64,000 nt of DNA from Croceimicrobium sp965279135 (lineage in GTDB: Bacteria; Bacteroidota; Bacteroidia; Flavobacteriales; Schleiferiaceae), in the NCBI GenBank assembly GCA_965279135.1, contig OZ257133.1, forward strand, positions 1,984,001 through 2,048,000, written 5' to 3'. This document shows, piece by piece, positions 44,361-52,254 of this stretch. How positions within the stretch are numbered: position 1 is the first letter of the stretch; each line of letters begins with the position of its first letter. The position numbers were made by a program, and so were the translations under genes. A model generated the notes under the pieces. That model was given only the letters and a program-made list of their open reading frames with translations, was not told the origin of the DNA and made no database searches.

Positions 44361-44930
44361 ATGAATCGCCACGCTGTACAGTTGCTACTTTTTAGTTCCC
44401 TAATACTATTTGGGATGAGTTCCTGTGGCGTTTTCAAGAGCTCCAAACCAAATCAAAAAACCGCACCAGGTCCCAAGGTTGAGCATGAAATTCTGGGTAA
44501 TCAGAGCCCGAGGGCTGCCAAGGAACAAGAGAACCCAACTAAAAAGGAAGCCCTGGCCGAACCCTCCGATCTGGAGAATTTTATTGACGATTGGTACGGC
44601 ACTCCGCATCGCATGGGAGGAATGACCAAAAAAGGAGTTGATTGCAGTGGCTTTGTAATTATCGCCTATCGAGAAGTTTTTTCCCGGGAGTTTCAGGGTC
44701 GCAGAGCCGAAGATCTATTTGGAGAAATGAAAGCCTTAAAAAAGTCAGATCTAGACTATGGCGATCTGGTATTCTTTAAAGTGAAAGGACGCAGGATAGA
44801 CCACGTTGGGATTTACCTTAGGGATGGTGATTTCGCCCACACTAGCTCCAGTAAGGGAGTGATGATTTCGAATCTAACTAATCCTTATTGGTCGAAACGC
44901 TACTTCAAAGGGGGACGCTTCAATGACTAG
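44361..44930 (+). CDS. NlpC/P60 family lipoprotein (cell-wall endopeptidase)
   Basis: A 189-residue lipoprotein of the Spr/MepS type. The signal peptide ends FGMSSCGVF (Cys22), followed by a Lys/Pro-rich linker (about 30-70). The NlpC/P60 domain has the nucleophile Cys in VDCSGF and the catalytic His in RIDHVGIYL, with a second His in FAHTSS. Family members cut peptidoglycan stem cross-links between D,L-amino acids. The gene converges on the YciI gene with a CTAG stop overlap. Confidence 0.92.
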   Translation: MNRHAVQLLLFSSLILFGMSSCGVFKSSKPNQKTAPGPKVEHEILGNQSPRAAKEQENPTKKEALAEPSDLENFIDDWYGTPHRMGGMTKKGVDCSGFVIIAYREVFSREFQGRRAEDLFGEMKALKKSDLDYGDLVFFKVKGRRIDHVGIYLRDGDFAHTSSSKGVMISNLTNPYWSKRYFKGGRFND

Positions 44931-45349
44931 CGAAGTTTACTTCCTACTGCTGCCCACCAGGGGTGTATCTCATAAGACAATCTTCCGGCTTTAACGGCGG
45001 GGTCAGCTAAAACACAGGCTTCTGCTCTAGCTTTATCCGGCACTCTTAAAACCACGATTCCTCTAATCTCACCATCCTCGGCCATAGGACCGGCAATATC
45101 CAATTGCCCAATGGCAGCAAGTGAGTCCATGTGCGCCAAATGGGCTGCCTGAATCTTTTCTGTCTCAAGCTCGTTCTGACTTCTATTCTCGCCACTTTTT
45201 AGAAATACCAAAAAGTATTTCTTCATGACATAGACAGTATCACCTTCCTGCATCTCAAAATACTGAGAGCCCTGCTCATCCGTCTTTACCTGTCCGGTTG
45301 AAAGAAAGGGAAGTAAGAAAATGCTAAAAAGTAAAACAGCCTTTCTCAT
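44927..45349 (-). CDS. Exported YciI-like protein
   Basis: A 140-residue protein with a signal peptide (1-19, FLSTGQ), followed by a YCII-related ferredoxin-like fold. AAHLAHMDSLAAIGQLDIAGPM and EIRGIVVLRV...AEACVLADPAVKAG match the family, with the conserved His and Asp. Most YciI proteins are cytoplasmic, so the export signal is unusual though known in Bacteroidota. It is last in the lgt-DUF192-YciI cluster, 4 bp behind the DUF192 gene. Confidence 0.85.
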   Translation of the reverse strand: MRKAVLLFSIFLLPFLSTGQVKTDEQGSQYFEMQEGDTVYVMKKYFLVFLKSGENRSQNELETEKIQAAHLAHMDSLAAIGQLDIAGPMAEDGEIRGIVVLRVPDKARAEACVLADPAVKAGRLSYEIHPWWAAVGSKLR

Positions 45350-45353
45350 AAAG

Positions 45354-45884
45354 CTAGTTTATACGTTGCCAGCGGATCTGCTGTCCCTTCTTCAATCCGA
45401 GTTCATCGCTTAATCCTCCTTTCACTTCCAGAACTAAAGAGGCTGGACCCTCACTGGGAAGGGATGTTTCATTAAGCGGAATCGCATTCCTCTGGATGCT
45501 AACGATTTCCTGTTTATCATTGATATAGATGATATCGAGGGAGACATAAGTGTTCTTCATATAGAAGGACTGAGGTCTCTCTCGGCCCATTATAAAGAGC
45601 ATCCCCATATTGCGATCCATGGATTTACGGTACATCATTCCGTACTGAATCTCAGCAACCGACTCAGCCAACTCAATATCTAAAAGCATAACCGTATCCG
45701 TAGCAGTTGAGTCCAGGATAGCCAACTCCGCTTCTTTTATAAACTTCGGCTCTACCCTGGCCGGATGGGGCTTCTTAGAGCTCTTGGAAGAAGATTGCTT
45801 TCCCGGTAAAATGGTCATGATCAACCAAGCTGCAAATGCCAACAAGAGGACAAGGGCAATGATTTGATTTCTTCTATTCTTCAT
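45354..45884 (-). CDS. DUF192 family membrane-anchored protein
   Basis: A 176-residue protein. I start it at the ATG at 45884 (MKNRRNQIIAL), because the longer frame begins with TTG. An N-terminal membrane anchor (about 6-24) is followed by a basic linker. The DUF192 beta-barrel has ELAESVAEIQYGMMYRKSM, GMLFIM, SFYMKNTYVSLDIIYI and VLEVKGG. Function is unknown. It overlaps lgt by 11 bases and is coupled to it. Confidence 0.9.
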   Translation of the reverse strand: MKNRRNQIIALVLLLAFAAWLIMTILPGKQSSSKSSKKPHPARVEPKFIKEAELAILDSTATDTVMLLDIELAESVAEIQYGMMYRKSMDRNMGMLFIMGRERPQSFYMKNTYVSLDIIYINDKQEIVSIQRNAIPLNETSLPSEGPASLVLEVKGGLSDELGLKKGQQIRWQRIN

Positions 45885-46950
45885 TCTTCTCTTTTTTGGC
45901 CGCAATACTGAAATACAAGCCTGCTAACACTAGTGGAATGCTTAATCCCTGACCTATGTTGATACCACGACCTTCCTCGGTACTCACTTGATTCTCTTTA
46001 ATAAACTCAATCGCAAAACGGAAACCGAAAATGAGAATAAGAAACAGACCAAAAATGAGTCCTACCCTTTGGCGAACGTCAGCTACCAAATACAAACGAG
46101 CCAGAATAAAGAATATGATCAGATAGGCCAGCGCCTCATAAATTTGGGTAGGACTGCGAGGATAGCCACGAGCTTCAATGCTTCCCTTCATAGCTTGAGT
46201 TTCATCCCAAATTATCTCCAAGCCAGTGATCTTCATGTTAAGATCCTCTTTGGGTGATCGATCTAAATAGGGCTTAATGCTTTCCGAAACGATCTTTGCT
46301 GCATAGTCCCTGCTTTTAATGCTTTCACTAAAGGTGAGTTGAACATCGTAAAGCGGATAAGTAAGATCATCTTCTATTTGATATTCCTCCCGCTCAATAA
46401 ACTCAACTTCCGTAATAGCACCATCGCTGATGCCAATAATGCGCTCCCTTACTGGATTGGTAAAAACCATTTCCCAGGCTGAATTTGAGATATCACCGTA
46501 AATCTCAGAATTCGCAAGATTTCCCATGCGGATAAAAAAGCCGGCTAGGGCTACGGTAATAACCACGCGATCCAATATCCAAAGGGGGGATTTCTTCAAT
46601 TCCCGACGGGCGTAAATGATCATGGCGATGATAATGGCAATGGCAGCACCATGACTGGCCAATCCACCTTTCCAAACCATGAAAATTTCCAGGATATTTT
46701 GGGAATAATAATCCCACTGATAGAAAAAGACATGGCCTAAGCGAGCCCCTACAATTGTGGCAATAACCACATAGGTTAAAAGGGTATCTAACTTTTCCTG
46801 CTTTATGCCTTCATTCTTGAAGATGCGCTTCATTATGAAGTAGCCGAAAACAAAGCCGGCCGCAAAAAGCAAGCTGTAATATCGAAGGGTAAAAAATCCA
46901 AGATCCAGTCCACGTCCCAGATCCCAAGTGATGCTCAGCAAATGATCCAT
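45874..46950 (-). CDS. lgt: Prolipoprotein diacylglyceryl transferase
   Basis: A 358-residue polytopic inner-membrane enzyme that adds diacylglycerol to the lipobox Cys of prolipoproteins. Conserved elements include GYFIMKRIF, KGGLASHGAAI (with His), the signature arginine in RMGNLANSEIYG, and RFAIEFIKE. It is longer than the E. coli enzyme owing to an insert at about 165-250. The usual RHPxQxYE reads RSPTQIYE here, with Ser for His. It serves the several lipoproteins in this window. It heads a three-gene cluster. Confidence 0.95.
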   Translation of the reverse strand: MDHLLSITWDLGRGLDLGFFTLRYYSLLFAAGFVFGYFIMKRIFKNEGIKQEKLDTLLTYVVIATIVGARLGHVFFYQWDYYSQNILEIFMVWKGGLASHGAAIAIIIAMIIYARRELKKSPLWILDRVVITVALAGFFIRMGNLANSEIYGDISNSAWEMVFTNPVRERIIGISDGAITEVEFIEREEYQIEDDLTYPLYDVQLTFSESIKSRDYAAKIVSESIKPYLDRSPKEDLNMKITGLEIIWDETQAMKGSIEARGYPRSPTQIYEALAYLIIFFILARLYLVADVRQRVGLIFGLFLILIFGFRFAIEFIKENQVSTEEGRGINIGQGLSIPLVLAGLYFSIAAKKEKNEE

Positions 46951-46990
46951 CCTTTCTATTTGCGGGGGAATTTATAAAATTAAGAACTAC

Positions 46991-48454
46991 CTACGGTAGG
47001 CGTTCTAATCCAGCTTTGGCCTTTTGTTGAATCCCTTCATGGAAAGGATATTTTTCAAGAGCCAGGGCGGCTTCAAAGTGCTTTCGACTGCGGGTCCAAT
47101 TGCCCTTTTGTTCGAAAATGTTTGCGAGCTGTAAGGTGCTATTAGCCAGGCTAAATGTAACGGGCTCTTTAATTGCCACCGCCTTTCTGTACATCAAAAC
47201 CGCCTGATCGATTAAGCCCAACTCCTGAAGGGCTCTACCCCTACGATAATAGAATTCCTGCTTCTCCCAAGCCAGTTTACAATACTGGTCGATCTCTTCG
47301 GGCTTCAACACTTTAACGAGTTTAGAATATCGTCCTGCATCAAAATCTAGTCGAGCCTTAATCAAGAAAAGATTAAAACCTCGCTTAGCTTCAGCCAAAG
47401 CTTGTTTATCAGAAGCAGTAAGGGTTTCCTTTTCATTGAGAATTTTTTTTCGATACTGCTCCGCATCTGATTTCTGCCCTTTGAGCAGATGATACCAAGC
47501 CATATAGCGATAGGCCGATTTGCGATGCTCTGCATCCCTGCTTTCCTTCAAAAATTTCAGAAGACTCTGCTTAGCAACCTCTGGCTTTACCATCAAAGCC
47601 ACCTTTCCTGTATAATAATCAAAGAAAGGAATAGTCAAATGATTCTGTCCCTGCGGACGTTCTTGCAAAAGCTCAAGGGCCCCACGGGCATCGCCGGCTC
47701 TCAATTTTTGCTGGGCCTCCAGGTAAATGAAGAAGGAGGAGGATTTAACATCCAGTCCCAGGGTATTTAGACTGGCTTGTTCCTCCGTTTTTAATTCATA
47801 GTTAACATAGGAATATACAAAGCCAAAATAGTCCTGATGAAACTTCAGCTTTGGGTCGGCTAAACTGTAGTAGTAGGCCTTGCGAATCATCTTTAAGCCT
47901 TCCTCAATATTTCCTTTAAAACCGAATAAGGAGGCTACAGATTTGTAATCGGAAGGCAAGCTTCCTACAGCGGTCTGAAGCACCCCATAGGGAATAAGGG
48001 TTGGTATAAAATCGGGGAATTCCTTAAGGTTGTCGTCTAGGAGATTGTAAGCTCGATAAAAGCCCCAGGCCGCTTTTATATTGCGTTTAAACTTACCGTG
48101 AATCCCAGCCCTACCCAAACTCATTTCGGCCAGAAACACTCTTTTATAAGGTTCATCATCGGGTAAGTCCTTCAATCGATCAAAGAGCGATTCCAAATGA
48201 TCTTCTTCCTTTTGAAACCATTCTTCATCTTCGGCAAAGAAGCCTCTGATACAAATTGCACAAGCCTCCAGATAATCCGCCACGCGATTCTCGGGATTCG
48301 TGCGACGCTCCATTTTTAAGATTCGCTCCAAATTATCATAGCGCAATCTGGCAATGGCATCAATGCCATCTTCCATTGCCTGGTTGAACTCAACTTTTTG
48401 AGCAGAGCCGAGAAAAAATGAAAATAGGAATAAGAAGGTCCAGAGTTTTCGCAT
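46991..48454 (-). CDS. Secreted tetratricopeptide-repeat protein
   Basis: A 487-residue exported helical-repeat protein, started at the ATG at 48454 (MRKLWTFLFLFSFFLGSAQ), which gives a clean signal peptide. The ATG at 48469 lies inside a terminator stem. TPR-like repeats are visible throughout, clearest at the C-terminus (GLIDQAVLMYRKAVAIKEP, NWTRSRKHFEAALAL). The middle segment (GVLQTAVGSLPSDYK, SVASLFGFKGNIEEGL) resembles the TTC39/IML2-type helical family. Function is unknown. Confidence 0.8.
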   Translation of the reverse strand: MRKLWTFLFLFSFFLGSAQKVEFNQAMEDGIDAIARLRYDNLERILKMERRTNPENRVADYLEACAICIRGFFAEDEEWFQKEEDHLESLFDRLKDLPDDEPYKRVFLAEMSLGRAGIHGKFKRNIKAAWGFYRAYNLLDDNLKEFPDFIPTLIPYGVLQTAVGSLPSDYKSVASLFGFKGNIEEGLKMIRKAYYYSLADPKLKFHQDYFGFVYSYVNYELKTEEQASLNTLGLDVKSSSFFIYLEAQQKLRAGDARGALELLQERPQGQNHLTIPFFDYYTGKVALMVKPEVAKQSLLKFLKESRDAEHRKSAYRYMAWYHLLKGQKSDAEQYRKKILNEKETLTASDKQALAEAKRGFNLFLIKARLDFDAGRYSKLVKVLKPEEIDQYCKLAWEKQEFYYRRGRALQELGLIDQAVLMYRKAVAIKEPVTFSLANSTLQLANIFEQKGNWTRSRKHFEAALALEKYPFHEGIQQKAKAGLERLP

Positions 48455-48478
48455 AAAAAAAGGGATCATCTGATCCCT
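48455..48478 (-). terminator. Intrinsic terminator abutting the TPR gene start
   Basis: On the minus strand, AGGGATCA pairs with TGATCCCT around a GA loop and is followed by seven T ending directly at the ATG at 48454. It closes the transcript of the coiled-coil gene but leaves no room for a leader of the next gene. Confidence 0.75.
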
Positions 48479-48486
48479 CTATTTTG

Positions 48487-49263
48487 TTAACGCTTGGAGG
48501 TAAATAGCTTTTCCATTTTGGCCTCCTCTTCCCGGGCTAATTCGGGATCAACCAGAATTCTGCCCGAATGCTCATCGGTGATAATTTTTTTGCGCGCTGC
48601 AATTTCCAATTGACGCTGTGGAGGAATGGTGAAGAATGATCCTCCAGAAGCACCACGCTCTACTGGCACTACCGCCAATCCGTTGCGGGCACTATTACGA
48701 AGACGAGTATAAGCCTTTAAAAGTCGCTCCTCAATAAGCTTTTGCTGCTTCTGAGATTCCTTCAATAAACCGTCTTCCTCGTCCTGAGTTTCCTTAAGGA
48801 TATTATCCAATTCGCCTTTCTTGAAGTCTAAATGAGATTTACGCTCACTAAGCTTCTCATCCGCTCCGGCAATGGCCTCCTTCTTAGTATCGATTTTAGC
48901 TTTGAACTCTTTGATGCGTTTCTCTGCTAATTGAATCTCTAATTCCTGAAATTCTACTTCTTTAGAAAGAGCATCGAATTCACGATTATTACGTACGTTC
49001 TTCTGCTGAGTCTCGTACTTTTTAATCTTTTCCTCAGATTCCTTAATCAGATTCTTTTTGGCTCCAACTTCATGCTCAAGCTCCTCAATATCTACTTTCA
49101 GCTTATCAACACGAGTTTCCAAACCGCTGATCTCATCTTCAAGGTCTTCAACCTCAAGAGGCAGCTCGCCTCGGATGTTACGGATTTTATCGATTCGGGA
49201 ATCTATCAGCTGAAGATCGTAGAGGGCACGTAGCTTTTCTTCAACAGTAACTTCTTTAGCCAT
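48487..49263 (-). CDS. Coiled-coil protein related to C4 zinc-ribbon proteins, cysteines lost
   Basis: A 258-residue protein with a long coiled coil (about 15-180, Glu/Lys-rich heptads) followed by a zf-RING_7/zinc-ribbon-like C-terminal domain. The domain context (IPPQRQLEIA, RKKII, SGRILVDPE) matches the family. The two Cys pairs expected there read GASGGS and DEHSG, so no Cys zinc ligand remains. Homologues are nucleic-acid-linked scaffolds of unclear role. It lies 4 bp after the Nif3-like gene, a pairing common in bacteria. Confidence 0.85.
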   Translation of the reverse strand: MAKEVTVEEKLRALYDLQLIDSRIDKIRNIRGELPLEVEDLEDEISGLETRVDKLKVDIEELEHEVGAKKNLIKESEEKIKKYETQQKNVRNNREFDALSKEVEFQELEIQLAEKRIKEFKAKIDTKKEAIAGADEKLSERKSHLDFKKGELDNILKETQDEEDGLLKESQKQQKLIEERLLKAYTRLRNSARNGLAVVPVERGASGGSFFTIPPQRQLEIAARKKIITDEHSGRILVDPELAREEEAKMEKLFTSKR

Positions 49264-49267
49264 AGAG

Positions 49268-50359
49268 CTATAAATAATTGATCGGGTTTGTACTGTTTTC
49301 CGTTAAAAGAACGGCAAAATTAGGGAATTTTTTCCGCAAATACCCGGCGATTAAGTCGATAGTAAAGGCCTCATTTTCAAAATGACCAATATCCGCAATA
49401 AGTATTTCATTATCAGCCTCAAAAAACTGATGATACTTAAAATCCGAGCTTAAAAAAAGATCGGCTTGCTTTGATTTAGCTGCATTTAACAGAAAACTTC
49501 CGCTACCTCCACACCAGGCCAAGCGCTTTATTTGCCTCTTTGGAGGATGAGTATATCTCACCGTGCCGCCGAAAGTATCCTTTATTCGCGCGAGGAAATC
49601 CATCACATCTACTGCTTCGGGCAAATCCCCATACATTCCGGATCCAATTAAGGGATGTTCATTCTCTATAGAGTACACTTCGTAAGCAACCTCTTCATAA
49701 GGATGGCTTTCATGCATTGCCTTCAAGACTGCTCCCAAAAGATGGCTCTCCACTAAAACCTCCAGGCGATACTCCGACTCTTCATGTAAGATTCCCCGCT
49801 CTCCTTTGGTGGGATTGCTGGCCACACTCCCTCTAAAAGTACCGGTTCCAGAGGTTCTAAAACTGCACTTATCGTATTCACCGATGGTCCCTGCTCCAGC
49901 CTTCCATAATGCCTCGCTAAGCTTAGCGCTATCTGCTTCCGGAACATAAACCACCAATTTCTTCAGAATACCCCTTTTCGGGGCCAGGATTTTTGCCTCC
50001 TGAATTCCGAGTCTCTTTCCAATTTCCTGATTCACTCCGGTGGATACATTGTCCAAATTGGTGTGCAAGGCATAAATGGCGATCTTATGTTGGATTGCCT
50101 TTATTAGGGCCCGCTCTGCATTATTCTTGCCGGTTAGAGATTTAAGGCCGCCAAAAATCAAAGGATGATGACTTATGATCAAATTAGCTCCTTTAGCGAT
50201 GGCCTCATCTACTATCTCTTCGGTTACATCCAAAGAAACCAAGGCAGAACTTAGATCCGAGCTTAGATCCCCAACCAGCAGTCTGCTGTTATCATAGGAT
50301 TCCTGATAACCGAGAGGTGCCCATTCTTCAAGGCAGTCGCAAATGTTTCTTAAGACCAT
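49268..50359 (-). CDS. Nif3-like dinuclear metal centre protein (YbgI/DUF34 family)
   Basis: A 363-residue Nif3/DUF34 protein of the long type with an inserted PII/CutA-like middle domain (about 130-235). Metal ligands are visible in LIISHHPLIFGGL, SSDFKYHQF and ADIGHFENE. It is sometimes annotated GTP cyclohydrolase I type 2, but that activity is poorly supported. It starts 2 bp after the histidine kinase gene and is coupled to the coiled-coil gene. Confidence 0.94.
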   Translation of the reverse strand: MVLRNICDCLEEWAPLGYQESYDNSRLLVGDLSSDLSSALVSLDVTEEIVDEAIAKGANLIISHHPLIFGGLKSLTGKNNAERALIKAIQHKIAIYALHTNLDNVSTGVNQEIGKRLGIQEAKILAPKRGILKKLVVYVPEADSAKLSEALWKAGAGTIGEYDKCSFRTSGTGTFRGSVASNPTKGERGILHEESEYRLEVLVESHLLGAVLKAMHESHPYEEVAYEVYSIENEHPLIGSGMYGDLPEAVDVMDFLARIKDTFGGTVRYTHPPKRQIKRLAWCGGSGSFLLNAAKSKQADLFLSSDFKYHQFFEADNEILIADIGHFENEAFTIDLIAGYLRKKFPNFAVLLTENSTNPINYL

Positions 50360-50361
50360 TT

Positions 50362-52149
50362 TTAAAGAGCAGCTTTTGAATTCACAAAATGAATGGTAAA
50401 GGTACTGCCCTCTCCGGATTTCGATTCAATCTTAAGTTCGGCTCCCAATCGATCCAATGCGCTTTGTACTATAAGCAATCCTAGCCCTGCTCCTTTTTGG
50501 GACTTCAATCCCATCTTGCTCACATTGTATTTTTCACGAATCTCGGCGATGGTATCCTCACTCATGCCTTGACCAGAGTCTATCACTTCTATCAGCGGCC
50601 CGGTGGTGGAATCTGCAAATTGAAACCTGATTTTTCCGCCAGCGCCAGTAAATTTCAGCGCATTACTGCAGAGGTTTCGCAATACAGTTTTTAACAGAAA
50701 GGCATCTGTATAGTAAGAATCTCTCTTGATGGAAAAGTCCAGTTCAATTTGAGACTTCTGCGCTTGCTGACCAAAGAAATCAGCAATATGCTTTTGCAAT
50801 TCAATACTGCTAACCTCCTGCTGATTTAATTTGAAATCCTCGCGATTTACATTAATCCAGTTTACGGTATTCTCTAGTAATTCGAGGCTCAGGTCATTTT
50901 GCTTTTCTAAATCCGGCATTACCTTCTTGAACTCATCCCATTCCAGAGCTCCCTCATTAATAAGTCCAAGTAAGGCTTTGAGTTGCCCTAAGGGTGTCCT
51001 TAAATCATGGGATAAGATGGAAATCATCTGGCCCCGAGTGAGAGCTAACTGCTTACTTGCGGCACTATTCTTTCGCGCGGTATTATACAGACCGTAAACC
51101 AAAAAGACCGTTATCAAGATTATGATCAAGCCGATGATTAAAACATTAAATTGAAAGTGTACCGCTCGAAGTTCTTTTCTTAATTGTTCCGTGCGCAGCT
51201 CTTGGGATCGCACTTCTACCATCGCTTCCAAACGCTCAATTTGCTCGAAACCATCCGCTGAATCGGCCTTCCGAAAGTATTGGCTTGCTAAAAGCTGATT
51301 ATGGAATGCATCCTTATACTCCTGGTTTTGCTCAAATTGCCTGGCCTTTACCGCGTGATAGCGAGCCTTTCGGCGATCACTAATTGATCCCTGCGCCGAA
51401 TTGAAATAAAAATCCAGGGAGTCCCTAAAAGCATTGTATCTCAACCAATTTCCAAACTCTATCTCCTTTTCCGTTAAGAAGAGGTAAGAATCAAACTTCT
51501 CTGAAACGGACCATGAATCTTTGGAACTTATCCAATTAAGAAATGAGGAATAGCGTCTCTCGTATTGAGAAGAATCTAAAACCTTGAAGATATCCTCCCA
51601 AACCCTCAAGCTTAATCCTTTGCTAAGATGAAGTAAGGGTAAGACACTATCCAATATAGCTAAGGCATTCCTGGGATTCTCAAATTTAATCGTCAGCAAG
51701 GCCTTCATGTAATTACTCATCAGGCGTTCCTGCTCCGAATCGTCCGACCGCAAATACTTCAAATGTTGCTGATAGCTTTGATAAGCTTTAGCCGAATCGC
51801 CACGATAATAGTGTATCCCGCTGAGATTTATATTAGCAGTCCTAAGACCACTTGTATCCTCGAGTACCTCGTAAATTCTTAAAGCTTGCTTATTGTAATG
51901 GGCGGCATCAGAATAAGCCTCCAGGGCCGCGAATGATCTGGAAAGGGCCATATACACTCGGGCATAGTCCAAACTTAGAGTATCATCATCCCAATTAGAA
52001 ATTTCTTGCTTACCGTAATAGATAATGCGCTCGAAGTTCTCCGATGCAAAATACTTTTGAATGGTATCTTTAAAGCTAGGCTTTAGATCTTGTCCAGTGC
52101 TCAAGGTTGAGCAAAGGAGCAATAAGCCTAAAAATGCAACTCTTGGCAT
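50362..52149 (-). CDS. TPR-containing membrane histidine kinase (HisKA type)
   Basis: A 595-residue sensor kinase started at the ATG at 52149, with a signal peptide (LGLLLLCSTLSTGQ). A periplasmic helical TPR region runs to about 320, followed by a transmembrane helix (NVLIIGLIIILITVFLVYGL, about 335-355). HisKA has LSHDLRTPLGQ (His384) and HATPase_c has LRNLCSNALKF, IDSGQGM and KGAGLGLLI. No response regulator gene lies beside it, so it is an orphan kinase. It leads a minus-strand cluster with the Nif3-like gene. Confidence 0.9.
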   Translation of the reverse strand: MPRVAFLGLLLLCSTLSTGQDLKPSFKDTIQKYFASENFERIIYYGKQEISNWDDDTLSLDYARVYMALSRSFAALEAYSDAAHYNKQALRIYEVLEDTSGLRTANINLSGIHYYRGDSAKAYQSYQQHLKYLRSDDSEQERLMSNYMKALLTIKFENPRNALAILDSVLPLLHLSKGLSLRVWEDIFKVLDSSQYERRYSSFLNWISSKDSWSVSEKFDSYLFLTEKEIEFGNWLRYNAFRDSLDFYFNSAQGSISDRRKARYHAVKARQFEQNQEYKDAFHNQLLASQYFRKADSADGFEQIERLEAMVEVRSQELRTEQLRKELRAVHFQFNVLIIGLIIILITVFLVYGLYNTARKNSAASKQLALTRGQMISILSHDLRTPLGQLKALLGLINEGALEWDEFKKVMPDLEKQNDLSLELLENTVNWINVNREDFKLNQQEVSSIELQKHIADFFGQQAQKSQIELDFSIKRDSYYTDAFLLKTVLRNLCSNALKFTGAGGKIRFQFADSTTGPLIEVIDSGQGMSEDTIAEIREKYNVSKMGLKSQKGAGLGLLIVQSALDRLGAELKIESKSGEGSTFTIHFVNSKAAL

Positions 52150-52196
52150 TAATAACAATTCCTCCCTGTCGAATGTAGGGCTAAAAAATTATAGCG

Positions 52197-52233
52197 CAAA
52201 AAAAAAGGCCCGGAGCAGATTGCACCGGGCCTT
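52197..52233 (-). terminator. Intrinsic terminator of rpsA
   Basis: On the minus strand, AAGGCCCGG (plus TGC) pairs with (GCT plus) CCGGGCCTT and is followed by a long T run. It lies 22 bases after the rpsA stop. Confidence 0.93.
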
Positions 52234-52254
52234 AAATATTTAGAGGTATAAGGA

